Assembly: GCF_023156245.1 (NCBI RefSeq)
Contig: NZ_JAKZAH010000025.1
Span: forward strand, 1 to 53,530
Length of the DNA: 53,530 bases
Source: Marinobacter bryozoorum
Lineage (GTDB): Bacteria; Pseudomonadota; Gammaproteobacteria; Pseudomonadales; Oleiphilaceae
Direction of reading: 5' to 3'
This document shows positions 46,661-53,530 of the stretch, one piece after another. Under the pieces are notes generated by a model. It was not told where the DNA came from. It saw nothing but the letters and a program-made list of their open reading frames with translations, and did no database searches. The position numbers and the translations under genes were made by a program. Position 1 is the stretch's first letter, and the number at the start of each line of letters is the position of its first letter.

Positions 46661-47724
46661 TGATCGAATATACGAAAGGCAATTTATTGGAAGCGGATGT
46701 CGACGCGTTGGTGAACACGGTCAACACCGTTGGCGTGATGGGCAAAGGCATTGCTTTGATGTTCAAGGAAGCCTTCCCTGAGAACTTCCATGCCTACGCG
46801 AAAGCCTGCAAGGAACACCAGGTTCGCACCGGCCATATGTTTGTGACCGAGCGGACTGACTTGATGGGACCACGTTGGATCATCAATTTCCCGACGAAGC
46901 AGCACTGGCGCACCAAAACGAAGCTGGAGTGGATAGACACTGGCCTTCAGGATCTTCGCAAGGTGATCTCTGAAAAGGGCATAAAGTCGATCGCCATCCC
47001 ACCGCTGGGGAGTGGCAATGGAGGGTTAAATTGGGCCACAGTGAAACCCCGGATTGAAGAAGCACTGGGTGACCTTACCGATGTTCGTATTGTTCTGTTC
47101 GAACCGACGGCCGAATACCAGAACGTAACGCGTCGGACAGGCGTGGAGAAACTGACACCACCCCGCGCACTGATTGCTGAACTGGTTCGCCGCTACTGGG
47201 TGCTCGGAATCGAGTGTTCATTGCTGGAAATCCAGAAACTGGCCTGGTTCATGGAGCGCGCCATTGTGAAGTCTGGCCTGAAAGATCCAATGGACCTGCG
47301 CTTTGAAGCCAACCGCTATGGCCCTTATGCCGACCGGTTACGGCACTTGCTGGACTCTCTGGACGGCAGTTATTTACGCTGCGAGAAACGCTTGGGCGAT
47401 GCCAAACCTGAGGACGTCATCTGGTTTGAGCAGTCACGCAAAGAGAAGGTTCACCTTTATCTCAAATCCGGCGAAGCAAACGCTTATGAAGCTGCGTTGG
47501 AGCACGTGTCGGAATTGATCGATGGCTTCCAGTCACCCTTGGGCATGGAGCTTCTCGCAACCGTCGACTGGCTGATCGAGCGCGAGGGGTGTTGCCCCAA
47601 CCTGGAAAGCGTCAAAGAAGGGTTACGGAATTGGCCTGCCGGAGCAGCTGCGGCTGAACGTAAGGTGAAGCTGTTTGACGACAGCATGCTCAATCTGGCC
47701 ATCGAGAGATTGCACAATTTTTAA
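46660..47724 (+). CDS. darG: Macro-domain antitoxin DarG
   Basis: A 354-residue antitoxin with two parts. Residues 1-155 are a macro domain ([32 protein letters not shown]) that removes ADP-ribose from DNA; the segment [11 protein letters not shown] near residue 75, with a conserved lysine, is characteristic of DarG. Residues 170-354 are a helical domain ([37 protein letters not shown]) of the type that binds and blocks DarT directly. The gene overlaps darT by one base, so toxin and antitoxin are made together. Both functional parts look intact. Confidence 0.93.
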   Translation: MIEYTKGNLLEADVDALVNTVNTVGVMGKGIALMFKEAFPENFHAYAKACKEHQVRTGHMFVTERTDLMGPRWIINFPTKQHWRTKTKLEWIDTGLQDLRKVISEKGIKSIAIPPLGSGNGGLNWATVKPRIEEALGDLTDVRIVLFEPTAEYQNVTRRTGVEKLTPPRALIAELVRRYWVLGIECSLLEIQKLAWFMERAIVKSGLKDPMDLRFEANRYGPYADRLRHLLDSLDGSYLRCEKRLGDAKPEDVIWFEQSRKEKVHLYLKSGEANAYEAALEHVSELIDGFQSPLGMELLATVDWLIEREGCCPNLESVKEGLRNWPAGAAAAERKVKLFDDSMLNLAIERLHNF

Positions 47725-47748
47725 TGGATTAAAAAAACAGGAGTTGTA

Positions 47749-50700
47749 ATGCCCGGCCCGGAATTTACTGAAGTCGAGCTCCCTTTCATTCGACAATTGG
47801 AACAGGAAGGCTGGGATTACATTGAGGGCTCACTGGAGGAGCCCGCTGTTACCCATCGTGAAACCTTTGCCCAGGTCGTCATGGAGTCGTTGCTTCGTGA
47901 ACGGCTTGTGGCCATCAATACCCGGAACGGCTCGCCATGGCTGGATGAACGGCGGGTTGATCAGGCGGTTTCAGCCATCACCCGCCTTCCCGCGAATAAA
48001 GTGATGGAAGCCAATCAACTGGCCACGGAGCTACTTCACGGTGGAATCACCGTAGAGGGCCTGCCGGACTGGGATGGCGGCCGAGGGCAAACTATCCAGT
48101 TCATTGACTGGGCAACCCCTGAGAACAACACCTTCACCGTAGTGAATCAGTTCAAGGTCAAATGCCCACCCGGGCACGATGGCTGGAAAGGCCACGTGAT
48201 CCCGGACCTGGTTCTGTTTGTTAACGGCATCCCCCTCGTCGTCATCGAATGCAAAGGCCGCACGGTACCCGAGGGCCTTACCGACGCTGTAGACCAGTTG
48301 CGCCGTTATCATGATCAGCGCTACCACGATCTCGAAGTGGAAGAACACGAGGGCGCCCCTGCCCTGTTCTCTACCAATCAGTTTATGGTGGCCTCGAATT
48401 TTGACGATGCGCGAGTGGGAACGATCGGTGCCGGACTCGGCCATTACCTGAATTGGAAAACCGTGGTGCCTCGGTCAGAAGCCGAGGTAGCAGAAAAGCT
48501 CGGTTTTAGTTCACTGTCCTCTCAACAACGGTTGATCGCTGGCATGCTGCCACCGGCCAATCTGCTCGATATCGTCCGCCACTTTATGCTGTTCATGAGC
48601 ACGGGCGGCCAAACCATCAAGCTCGTATGCCGGTACCAACAGTACCGAGCAGTGACACTCGCCGTCCAGCGCCTGAAAACCGGCAAAACCCGAATTGAGG
48701 ACGGCGAGCATGACCGCCGGGGCGGCATCATCTGGCACACCCAGGGCAGTGGCAAAAGCCTCACAATGGTATTCCTTGTTCTCAAGATGAGAACCGACCC
48801 GAATCTTCGCCGGTTCAAAGTCGTCGTGATCACGGATCGAAAGGATCTCCAGGATCAGTTGTCTGGCACGGCCACTCTGACCGGTGAAACCGTCAAGATC
48901 GCCAACAACACCGGCAAACTGAAATCACTTCTGGGGCAGCCCGGTCCGGGACTCGTTTTCGCAACTATTCAGAAATACCGTGAGCATGAGAGCGTTTCTG
49001 CCGCATACCCACCTCCCAAAGAGGAACGTGGGCTTGAGCTCAACCGCCGGGATGCGGCGGAAGAAACTGACGGCCAACCGGTAAAGCCCATTCCCGCAAA
49101 ACCACTAGGGCTGATCAACGACGGCCCGGATATTCTGGTGATGATCGATGAGGCTCACCGGACCCAGGCGGGTGATCTGCACGCCAACCTTTTGCAGGCT
49201 GTACCCAATGCTGCCCGAATTGGGTTTACGGGTACGCCCATCATCATGGGCAAGAAGAAACAGACCAGCGATATCTTTGGCGAGTACATTGACCGCTACA
49301 CCATCAAGGAAGCGGAAGAAGATGGCGCCACGGTACCCATCCTCTATGAGGGTCGAACGGCAGAAGGTGCCGTCAAGGAAGGCGCCAACCTCGACGATCT
49401 GTTCGAAGATCTATTCAAGGAGCGAACCAAAGATGAATTGGAGCTGATCAAAAAGAAATACGCGACCAAGGGCCAGATCTTTGAAGCACCCCTGCTCATC
49501 GAGGAGAAGGCCGCCGACATTCTCCGCCACTATGTAACCAACATTCTTCCGAATGGATTCAAGGCTCAGCTAGTCGCCTACAGTCGTCGCGCCGCAATCC
49601 GGTACTTGGAAGCACTCAAACAGGCCCGGTCGAAGCTACTTGAAGAGGCCATGGCACTGCCGGCTGAAGACAAAAACATCGCTGAAACCGACGTAATTAC
49701 TCGACCACCGCGAGTCCAAGCGGCTATTAAAGCCTGGCAATACCGCGACCTGTTGCAGAAACTGGATTTTGCCGTGGTATTCAGTAGCAGCAACAACGAT
49801 GACAGCGGCTGGGCGCAATGGAGTGACAGGGCTGAAATCGAGCACAACATCAGCCGGTTCAAAAAACCGCTGTTTCATAAAGATCCTGAAAAGGCGGACC
49901 CGCTCAGTTTCCTGATCGTCAAATCCATGCTGCTAACTGGTTTTGACGCTCCCATTGCGGGCGTGATGTATCTGGACCGCCCTATCCGTGAAGCGGAATT
50001 GCTGCAAGCAGTTGCCCGGGTGAACCGTACCGGCTTCGGGAAACGCTGTGGGATTGTGGTGGACTACTATGGCGTTGCCAATCACCTGAAAGAAGCACTT
50101 GCCGCCTACAGTGATGAGGATGTCGAAGGCGCATTGCAAAGCCTGAAAGACGAGATCCCGATGCTACGGGACCGCCACCTGCGTGTCGTCGATGTGCTGA
50201 GGAAACAGGACGTCGATAGCCTGGAGGATGCAGAGGAGGCAGTTGCAGCCCTGGGTGATGAGAGATTGAGAGCCGAGTTCATCGTTAAGCTGAAGGAATT
50301 CAACCGAACGCTGGATGATGTGCTGCCCCGGCCCGAAGCGCTTGAGTTTGTGAACGATGCAAAACAACTGGCCTACATTCACGCCCTCGCGCGGAATCGC
50401 TACAAGGACAGCCCGGAGCTGGGTAAAGACGTTGGCAACAAAGTCCGCAAGCTGATCGACGACTACATGATCTCTCTGGGCATCAACCCGAAGATTCCGC
50501 CGGTGCAATTAACGGACACCGATTTTGATCAGCACATAAACCGGCAAGTCAGTGATCGAGCCAAGGCATCCGAAATGGAACATGCTGTTCGCTCTCACGT
50601 GCGCAAGCACCTGGACGAAGACCCAGTGAAATACACCAAGTTAAGCGAACGCCTGAAAGAGATTCTGGACCAGTTGGACGGGCTCTGGCAGGAACAAGTG

Positions 50701-51081
50701 GATGCTTTATCGAGTCTGGTCAAGAAATTGAAGGACGACGAAGCAACGGACGATGAACCGACGTCTGCCCTTCCCTCAAATCACCTACCCTTTTTTAGGC
50801 TGATGACCGAAGTAAAATACGGAACCGATGCGCTCCCTGCAGCTGATGAGCAGGAGAGCCTGGAGCAAGCCACCGCCTCCACTGTTCAAATTATCCAGGA
50901 AGAAATGCGCATCCCGGATTTCTGGAAACCGGCCCATCTGCCGGACCAGGAGCGTTTGCGAGGCAGGCTGTTCGAAGAATTGTTCGAACTTGATCTATTC
51001 CCCATGGATCAGCTGGATGGATTGCTAGACAAGCTAATCGACCTGGCCAAAGCCAATCACACCAAGCTGGTAAACGCGTGA
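47749..51081 (+). CDS. hsdR: Type I restriction endonuclease subunit HsdR
   Basis: A 1110-residue motor and nuclease. The N-terminal PD-(D/E)xK nuclease shows HVIPDLVLFVNGIPLVVIEC followed by KGR. The translocase has Walker A HTQGSGKSLTM near residue 335, the DEAH box MIDEAHRTQ near 465, RIGFTGTPI, and later helicase motifs (LIVKSMLLTGFDAP, AVARVNRTG). The C-terminal helical region binds HsdM. It starts with ATG after a good AGGAG, 24 bases behind darG, and its stop codon overlaps the metallopeptidase start, so it belongs to the same block although separated from hsdMS by three genes. Confidence 0.95.
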   Translation: MPGPEFTEVELPFIRQLEQEGWDYIEGSLEEPAVTHRETFAQVVMESLLRERLVAINTRNGSPWLDERRVDQAVSAITRLPANKVMEANQLATELLHGGITVEGLPDWDGGRGQTIQFIDWATPENNTFTVVNQFKVKCPPGHDGWKGHVIPDLVLFVNGIPLVVIECKGRTVPEGLTDAVDQLRRYHDQRYHDLEVEEHEGAPALFSTNQFMVASNFDDARVGTIGAGLGHYLNWKTVVPRSEAEVAEKLGFSSLSSQQRLIAGMLPPANLLDIVRHFMLFMSTGGQTIKLVCRYQQYRAVTLAVQRLKTGKTRIEDGEHDRRGGIIWHTQGSGKSLTMVFLVLKMRTDPNLRRFKVVVITDRKDLQDQLSGTATLTGETVKIANNTGKLKSLLGQPGPGLVFATIQKYREHESVSAAYPPPKEERGLELNRRDAAEETDGQPVKPIPAKPLGLINDGPDILVMIDEAHRTQAGDLHANLLQAVPNAARIGFTGTPIIMGKKKQTSDIFGEYIDRYTIKEAEEDGATVPILYEGRTAEGAVKEGANLDDLFEDLFKERTKDELELIKKKYATKGQIFEAPLLIEEKAADILRHYVTNILPNGFKAQLVAYSRRAAIRYLEALKQARSKLLEEAMALPAEDKNIAETDVITRPPRVQAAIKAWQYRDLLQKLDFAVVFSSSNNDDSGWAQWSDRAEIEHNISRFKKPLFHKDPEKADPLSFLIVKSMLLTGFDAPIAGVMYLDRPIREAELLQAVARVNRTGFGKRCGIVVDYYGVANHLKEALAAYSDEDVEGALQSLKDEIPMLRDRHLRVVDVLRKQDVDSLEDAEEAVAALGDERLRAEFIVKLKEFNRTLDDVLPRPEALEFVNDAKQLAYIHALARNRYKDSPELGKDVGNKVRKLIDDYMISLGINPKIPPVQLTDTDFDQHINRQVSDRAKASEMEHAVRSHVRKHLDEDPVKYTKLSERLKEILDQLDGLWQEQVDALSSLVKKLKDDEATDDEPTSALPSNHLPFFRLMTEVKYGTDALPAADEQESLEQATASTVQIIQEEMRIPDFWKPAHLPDQERLRGRLFEELFELDLFPMDQLDGLLDKLIDLAKANHTKLVNA

Positions 51082-51776
51082 TGGAATTGCAGGTAGACGA
51101 TCTGACTTTCGAGGTGCGCCATAGCAAACGGCGAAAGACCCTGGAAATCATCGTAGATCGCGAGGGCGACCTGGTGATTGCCGCTCCCAAAGGTGTGGAA
51201 GATCAACTGCTCAAGGACTTCGTTCAAGAGAAAAAATTTTGGATCTACCAGAAGCTGGCAGAGAAAGCCGAGCTGCAAAAGCCTCAGCCTCGGAAGGAGT
51301 ACGTGAATGGTGAAGGCTTCCTTTACCTGGGCCGGAGCTATCGCCTGAAACTCGTTGATGACCAGCAAACTCCCCTCAAGTTGGTAGCAGGTCGATTCTG
51401 CCTACGCAGAGACCTGCAGCCTGACGCGAAACAGCACTTCATTCACTGGTACAGCACCAAAGCGCAGATCTACCTGAACGAGAAGGTTCAGGCGCTCGCC
51501 GCACGCATGGGCGTTGAGCCGGCTGGCGTAAAAATCCAGGACCTGGGTTATCGCTGGGGCTCCTGCGGCCGGGGAAACCGCCTTTACTTCAACTGGAAGA
51601 CCATCCTGTTACCGCGTGAGATTGTGGAGTATGTGGTGGTACACGAGCTGACCCACCTGGATGAGCCGCACCATACGCCGCAGTTCTGGAAGCGAGTGGA
51701 GAGGGTTCTGCCGGATTATGAGCGGAGGAAAGGGTGGTTGGCTAAGAATGGGATTGGGGTGGAAGGGATTGATTGA
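51081..51776 (+). CDS. YgjP-type metallopeptidase (DUF45/M48-like)
   Basis: A 231-residue zinc-peptidase-like protein. The family signature WGSCGRGNRLYFNWKTILLP precedes the zinc motif VVHELTHLDEPHHTPQFW (HExxH plus a downstream histidine). Proteins of this kind are frequently encoded right after hsdR in type I systems; whether they cleave a protein, for example to control HsdR, is unknown. The ATG at 51081 overlaps the hsdR stop codon (GTGATGG); a GTG three bases earlier is possible. I see no terminator in the 117 bases that follow. Confidence 0.9.
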   Translation: MELQVDDLTFEVRHSKRRKTLEIIVDREGDLVIAAPKGVEDQLLKDFVQEKKFWIYQKLAEKAELQKPQPRKEYVNGEGFLYLGRSYRLKLVDDQQTPLKLVAGRFCLRRDLQPDAKQHFIHWYSTKAQIYLNEKVQALAARMGVEPAGVKIQDLGYRWGSCGRGNRLYFNWKTILLPREIVEYVVVHELTHLDEPHHTPQFWKRVERVLPDYERRKGWLAKNGIGVEGID

Positions 51777-51893
51777 ATGCTTATGGCCCTTCGTATTTGA
51801 CTCTCGAAAAAGCCATCCACTCTGGTAACGGGGAGGCAACGAACCGGAGTGTAGTTAGTCTCCATGTGCAGCCTATAGTTATGCAAAGATCGC

Positions 51894-52406
51894 TCATATC
51901 GAATTACCCATGGGAACTCCTTGCCAGATTGGATTTTTCAAATCCGGCCCAGTTGCTCCTAACTCTGAGATATCATGAGTAACTTGGTAGCGTTTCCCGT
52001 TTGCGGAGATCACCTCAAGGCTCAATATTGTATACCGATGCTGATTTGGATCTGATTCCTTTGGCGGCCGATAGGCTGCATCGTGCACCACAGTGAAAGG
52101 CCGAATTCCCCCTGGTTTTAACACAAACGGATCAAGATGATTGATTGGGACTTCAAGGTACGGAGCATCATGCTTCAAATGCCCAAGCGGAGATGGTCCC
52201 ATCAACAGAGCGATATCCTTGATGTAAAGTTCCTGGTTACCGGTATTGCTGAAAGTGTAGCTCAGTTCTCTATTCGTCCGTTCACTGAGGCAATCAAAAA
52301 ACCGGCTATTAAAGCAAAGAACTGCTTTTGAAGATTGATGCCAGTGGGAAAAGTACAATGCTAGTAAAGAGACCAAAAAGGCACCCACTGAAATCACCAT
52401 TTCCAT
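51894..52406 (-). CDS. Unknown protein with N-terminal membrane anchor
   Basis: A 170-residue protein I do not recognise. It begins with one hydrophobic helix (VISVGAFLVSLLALYFS, about residues 4-20), then a soluble region with beta-rich features (ELSYTFSNTGNQELYIKDIA, FVLKPGGIRPFTVVHD) that could be an Ig-like or sandwich fold. An AGGGGA-like site lies upstream of the ATG. The gene is on the opposite strand to the defence block and converges on it, in DNA of lower GC than the block. Confidence 0.7.
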   Translation of the reverse strand: MEMVISVGAFLVSLLALYFSHWHQSSKAVLCFNSRFFDCLSERTNRELSYTFSNTGNQELYIKDIALLMGPSPLGHLKHDAPYLEVPINHLDPFVLKPGGIRPFTVVHDAAYRPPKESDPNQHRYTILSLEVISANGKRYQVTHDISELGATGPDLKNPIWQGVPMGNSI

Positions 52407-52482
52407 TAACTATCCCCTTTTCATTTCGAACAACTGCTGCTTGATCACTCGCTTGTCGCATGCATAGTTTCACCAGGAAAAA

Positions 52483-52872
52483 TTAGTAGTCGTCATCCAT
52501 AAAACTCTCATCGCCAACCTCTGCACAAATAAGCCCTTTCTCACGCATTTTCGCAACAAAAGGTATGCCATCATCGATGAGGTGACTGCCATCATCCATC
52601 TTCGGATCAAATTCACTAGCTGCTAAAATTGGCTCTTGAAAGGTTTTCTTATGAAGGCGAAACACCTCAGTTCCAATACCAAGTCTCTTGCAGCCATTTA
52701 AGTCAAGGTTCTGAAGGTAAAAATAACTAGACACCCCCCAGTCATCTTCATTTACATGCATAAATGTAATAGATCCCACTCGATTCTTACTACAATCGAA
52801 TACTGTAATATCCTGCCCATCGTCTAAATCAATATAATATCGGTTTCCATCTTTAGCAGTGAACTTGTGCAT
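52483..52872 (-). CDS. Unknown protein, possibly GNAT-like
   Basis: A 129-residue protein without a clear family. The segment FYLQNLDLNGCKRLGIGTEVFR resembles (in parts) the beta4-alpha3 region of GNAT acetyltransferases, where R/Q-x-x-G-x-G/A binds the CoA pyrophosphate, and it is preceded by strands such as NRVGSITFMHV. The acidic C-terminus (GDESFMDDDY) is unusual. I chose ATG 52872 (MHKFTAKDGN), which has GGAG six bases upstream; the frame also opens with a GTG at 52884 and an ATG at 52878. Low-GC island DNA. Confidence 0.6.
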   Translation of the reverse strand: MHKFTAKDGNRYYIDLDDGQDITVFDCSKNRVGSITFMHVNEDDWGVSSYFYLQNLDLNGCKRLGIGTEVFRLHKKTFQEPILAASEFDPKMDDGSHLIDDGIPFVAKMREKGLICAEVGDESFMDDDY

Positions 52873-52969
52873 TCCCATCTCCACATTGACACCATATACG
52901 ACTCTGTTAAGGAAAAACGCATCGGGGGGAGGTGTTCCCGTTGATCATCTGATTAGCTGATGCCCCCGT

Positions 52970-53329
52970 TTACCAATCCATGTTTGCAGCTGCGTCCATT
53001 TGATTCTCTAGGTACTCTACCAACTGTGACATTGCTTCTTTTGACTTCATAGCTTTTGAGTATGAACCGTCAGAGGCGAAAGTGAGTATGCTGGGCACTT
53101 TGCTAAAAAGATGAGGTTCCGCTGCAGAGATCTCACTTGACCAAAGATCACTCAAGAACGAGTCGATTGATTTGATTGCCTCCACTTCATCAAAGCCGGG
53201 GTCTCCTGAAAACGAGTAACTGTTGGTTGCATCTTCAGTGAGCAGGATCGGAACCGCACCAGCCCCAGAGTGAAACAAGAATGCCTCACCGCGCTTACCA
53301 AAAGCACCATGAGCCATAAAATTTCGCAT
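52970..53329 (-). CDS. Unknown protein beside an insertion sequence, possibly 5'-truncated
   Basis: A 119-residue polar protein I do not recognise (GKRGEAFLFHSGAGAVPILL, FSGDPGFDEVEAIKSIDSFL). The ATG at 53329 has GGGAG only three bases before it. The frame stays open upstream for about 30 more codons, past the ATG and into the leader of the adjacent transposase gene. So the true N-terminus may have been cut off by the insertion, with the present ATG an internal codon. Confidence 0.5.
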   Translation of the reverse strand: MRNFMAHGAFGKRGEAFLFHSGAGAVPILLTEDATNSYSFSGDPGFDEVEAIKSIDSFLSDLWSSEISAAEPHLFSKVPSILTFASDGSYSKAMKSKEAMSQLVEYLENQMDAAANMDW

Positions 53330-53388
53330 CTGCTCCCGTAAGACCGAGTTATGGTGATTTCTGGTGTATGGAAGCAGGTTGAAGGGGT

Positions 53389-53446
53389 GGCGTATCCTGT
53401 TGGTTGATCTCCGCCAAGATCACAACCAACAGAGGAATGATACGCC
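53389..53446 (+). promoter_or_regulatory. Hairpin over the transposase ribosome binding site
   Basis: GGCGTATC (53389-53396) pairs with GATACGCC (53439-53446), and GTTGGTTG (53399-53406) with CAACCAAC (53423-53430). The AGAGGA ribosome binding site (53431-53436) sits inside the right side of this stem, and the ATG follows directly. Such structures in IS elements block translation from read-through transcripts that enter from outside. Confidence 0.6.
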
Positions 53447-53530
53447 ATGTCCGAGTCTAACCTGCATGCTCTTTCACAACCAGAGGTAGCCAGCAACGAC
53501 CCGTTGCACGAGTTGATCCGGCAGGGTGCC
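53447..53530 (+). CDS. IS256-like transposase, N-terminal fragment (runs off the window)
   Basis: An open frame of 28 codons from ATG 53447 to the window edge, beginning MSESNLHALSQPEV and ending HELIRQGA. The LIRQGA ending matches the conserved LLR-GA segment near the start of many IS256-family transposases. An AGAGGA lies ten bases before the ATG, within an inverted repeat. Family assignment rests on a short stretch and the leader, so it is moderate. The exact left end of the insertion sequence could not be set; it should lie between about 53330 and 53389. Confidence 0.6.
   Translation, partial: MSESNLHALSQPEVASNDPLHELIRQGA

Larger units (their letters stand above)
36600..53530 (+). mobile_element. 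Integrated satellite-like genomic island carrying a defence operon (right end not in window)
   Basis: From the tRNA-Arg 3' end rightward the gene content changes: P4-type integrase, a low-GC unknown gene, AlpA regulator, Gp2/YfjJ-like protein, a seven-gene defence block, small low-GC genes and an insertion sequence. Base composition also shifts, with the stretch 38.1-39.7 kb clearly AT-rich next to the GC-rich core. I looked for a second copy of the tRNA 3' end (TTCGAGTCCTGCCGGGGG) and saw none, so the far attachment site is probably beyond the window. Confidence 0.75.

Noticed and set aside
51773..51982. Plus-strand open frame of 69 codons after the YgjP-type peptidase gene
   Set aside because: It overlaps the end of the better supported minus-strand gene at 51894-52406 and shows no family features.
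53152..53496. Minus-strand open frame of 114 codons at the right edge
   Set aside because: It is out of frame with the 52970-53329 gene and antisense to the transposase start.
53500..53530. Possible second attachment site at the window edge (GAGTTGATCCGGCAGGGTGCC)
   Set aside because: It only loosely resembles the tRNA-Arg 3' end and is explained as transposase coding sequence.

Overview
The window looks like a chromosomal segment of a Marinobacter species or close relative (Gammaproteobacteria). I base this on conserved gene order (mtnA / MTA deaminase - ubiG - mupP - yciK; motY / pyrC - rnt; purL / mltF, all as in Pseudomonas and relatives), on a 660-residue two-domain fatty acyl-CoA reductase that closely resembles, from memory, the M. 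hydrocarbonoclasticus/aquaeolei enzyme, and on intergenic stem-loop repeats of a kind I associate with that genus. No database search was run.

Positions 1-36,600 are core genome, dense and GC-rich. In order: purT, a DUF1289 protein, a gamma carbonic anhydrase and a CoA-type NUDIX hydrolase (minus strand); a zinc-ribbon NUDIX hydrolase; a small NIF3-like protein; a 460-bp gap with a DnaA-box-like cluster; purL with a clear terminator; mltF; recX without recA beside it; a DUF349 protein; the tail-specific protease gene behind a structured leader; mtnA and an MTA deaminase gene, divergent; ubiG-mupP-yciK-glutaredoxin; yaaA; DUF2788; rdgC; a 410-bp repeat-filled gap; a Pat-like protein acetyltransferase divergent from an HDAC-fold deacetylase; motY divergent from pyrC-rnt; the fatty acyl-CoA reductase; a small unknown gene; an M16 protease; and two glycosyltransferase-like genes (TIGR04282/TIGR04283).

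At 36,600-36,676 lies a tRNA-Arg(CCT) gene, followed at once by a P4-type tyrosine integrase. From there to the right edge the window is an integrated element. Its left part has integrase, a low-GC unknown gene, an AlpA-type regulator and an inovirus Gp2/YfjJ-like protein, a set typical of satellite-like islands. Its cargo is one co-directional block of overlapping or near-abutting genes: hsdM - hsdS - DUF262/HNH nuclease (GmrSD-like) - darT - darG - hsdR - YgjP-type metallopeptidase. Three different anti-phage principles (type I restriction, a GmrSD-like nuclease, and DNA ADP-ribosylation by DarTG) are thus packed into what looks like a single transcription unit. Three small low-GC genes on the minus strand follow, then the start of an IS256-like transposase preceded by a hairpin that covers its ribosome binding site. 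No copy of the tRNA 3' end was seen further right, so the element probably extends beyond the window.

The most interesting points are the composite defence operon, the paired intergenic stem-loop elements at 22.6-22.95 kb (shared core, different but self-complementary arms), the acetylase/deacetylase pair, the structured leader before the tail-specific protease, and the repeat cluster at the integrase promoter.
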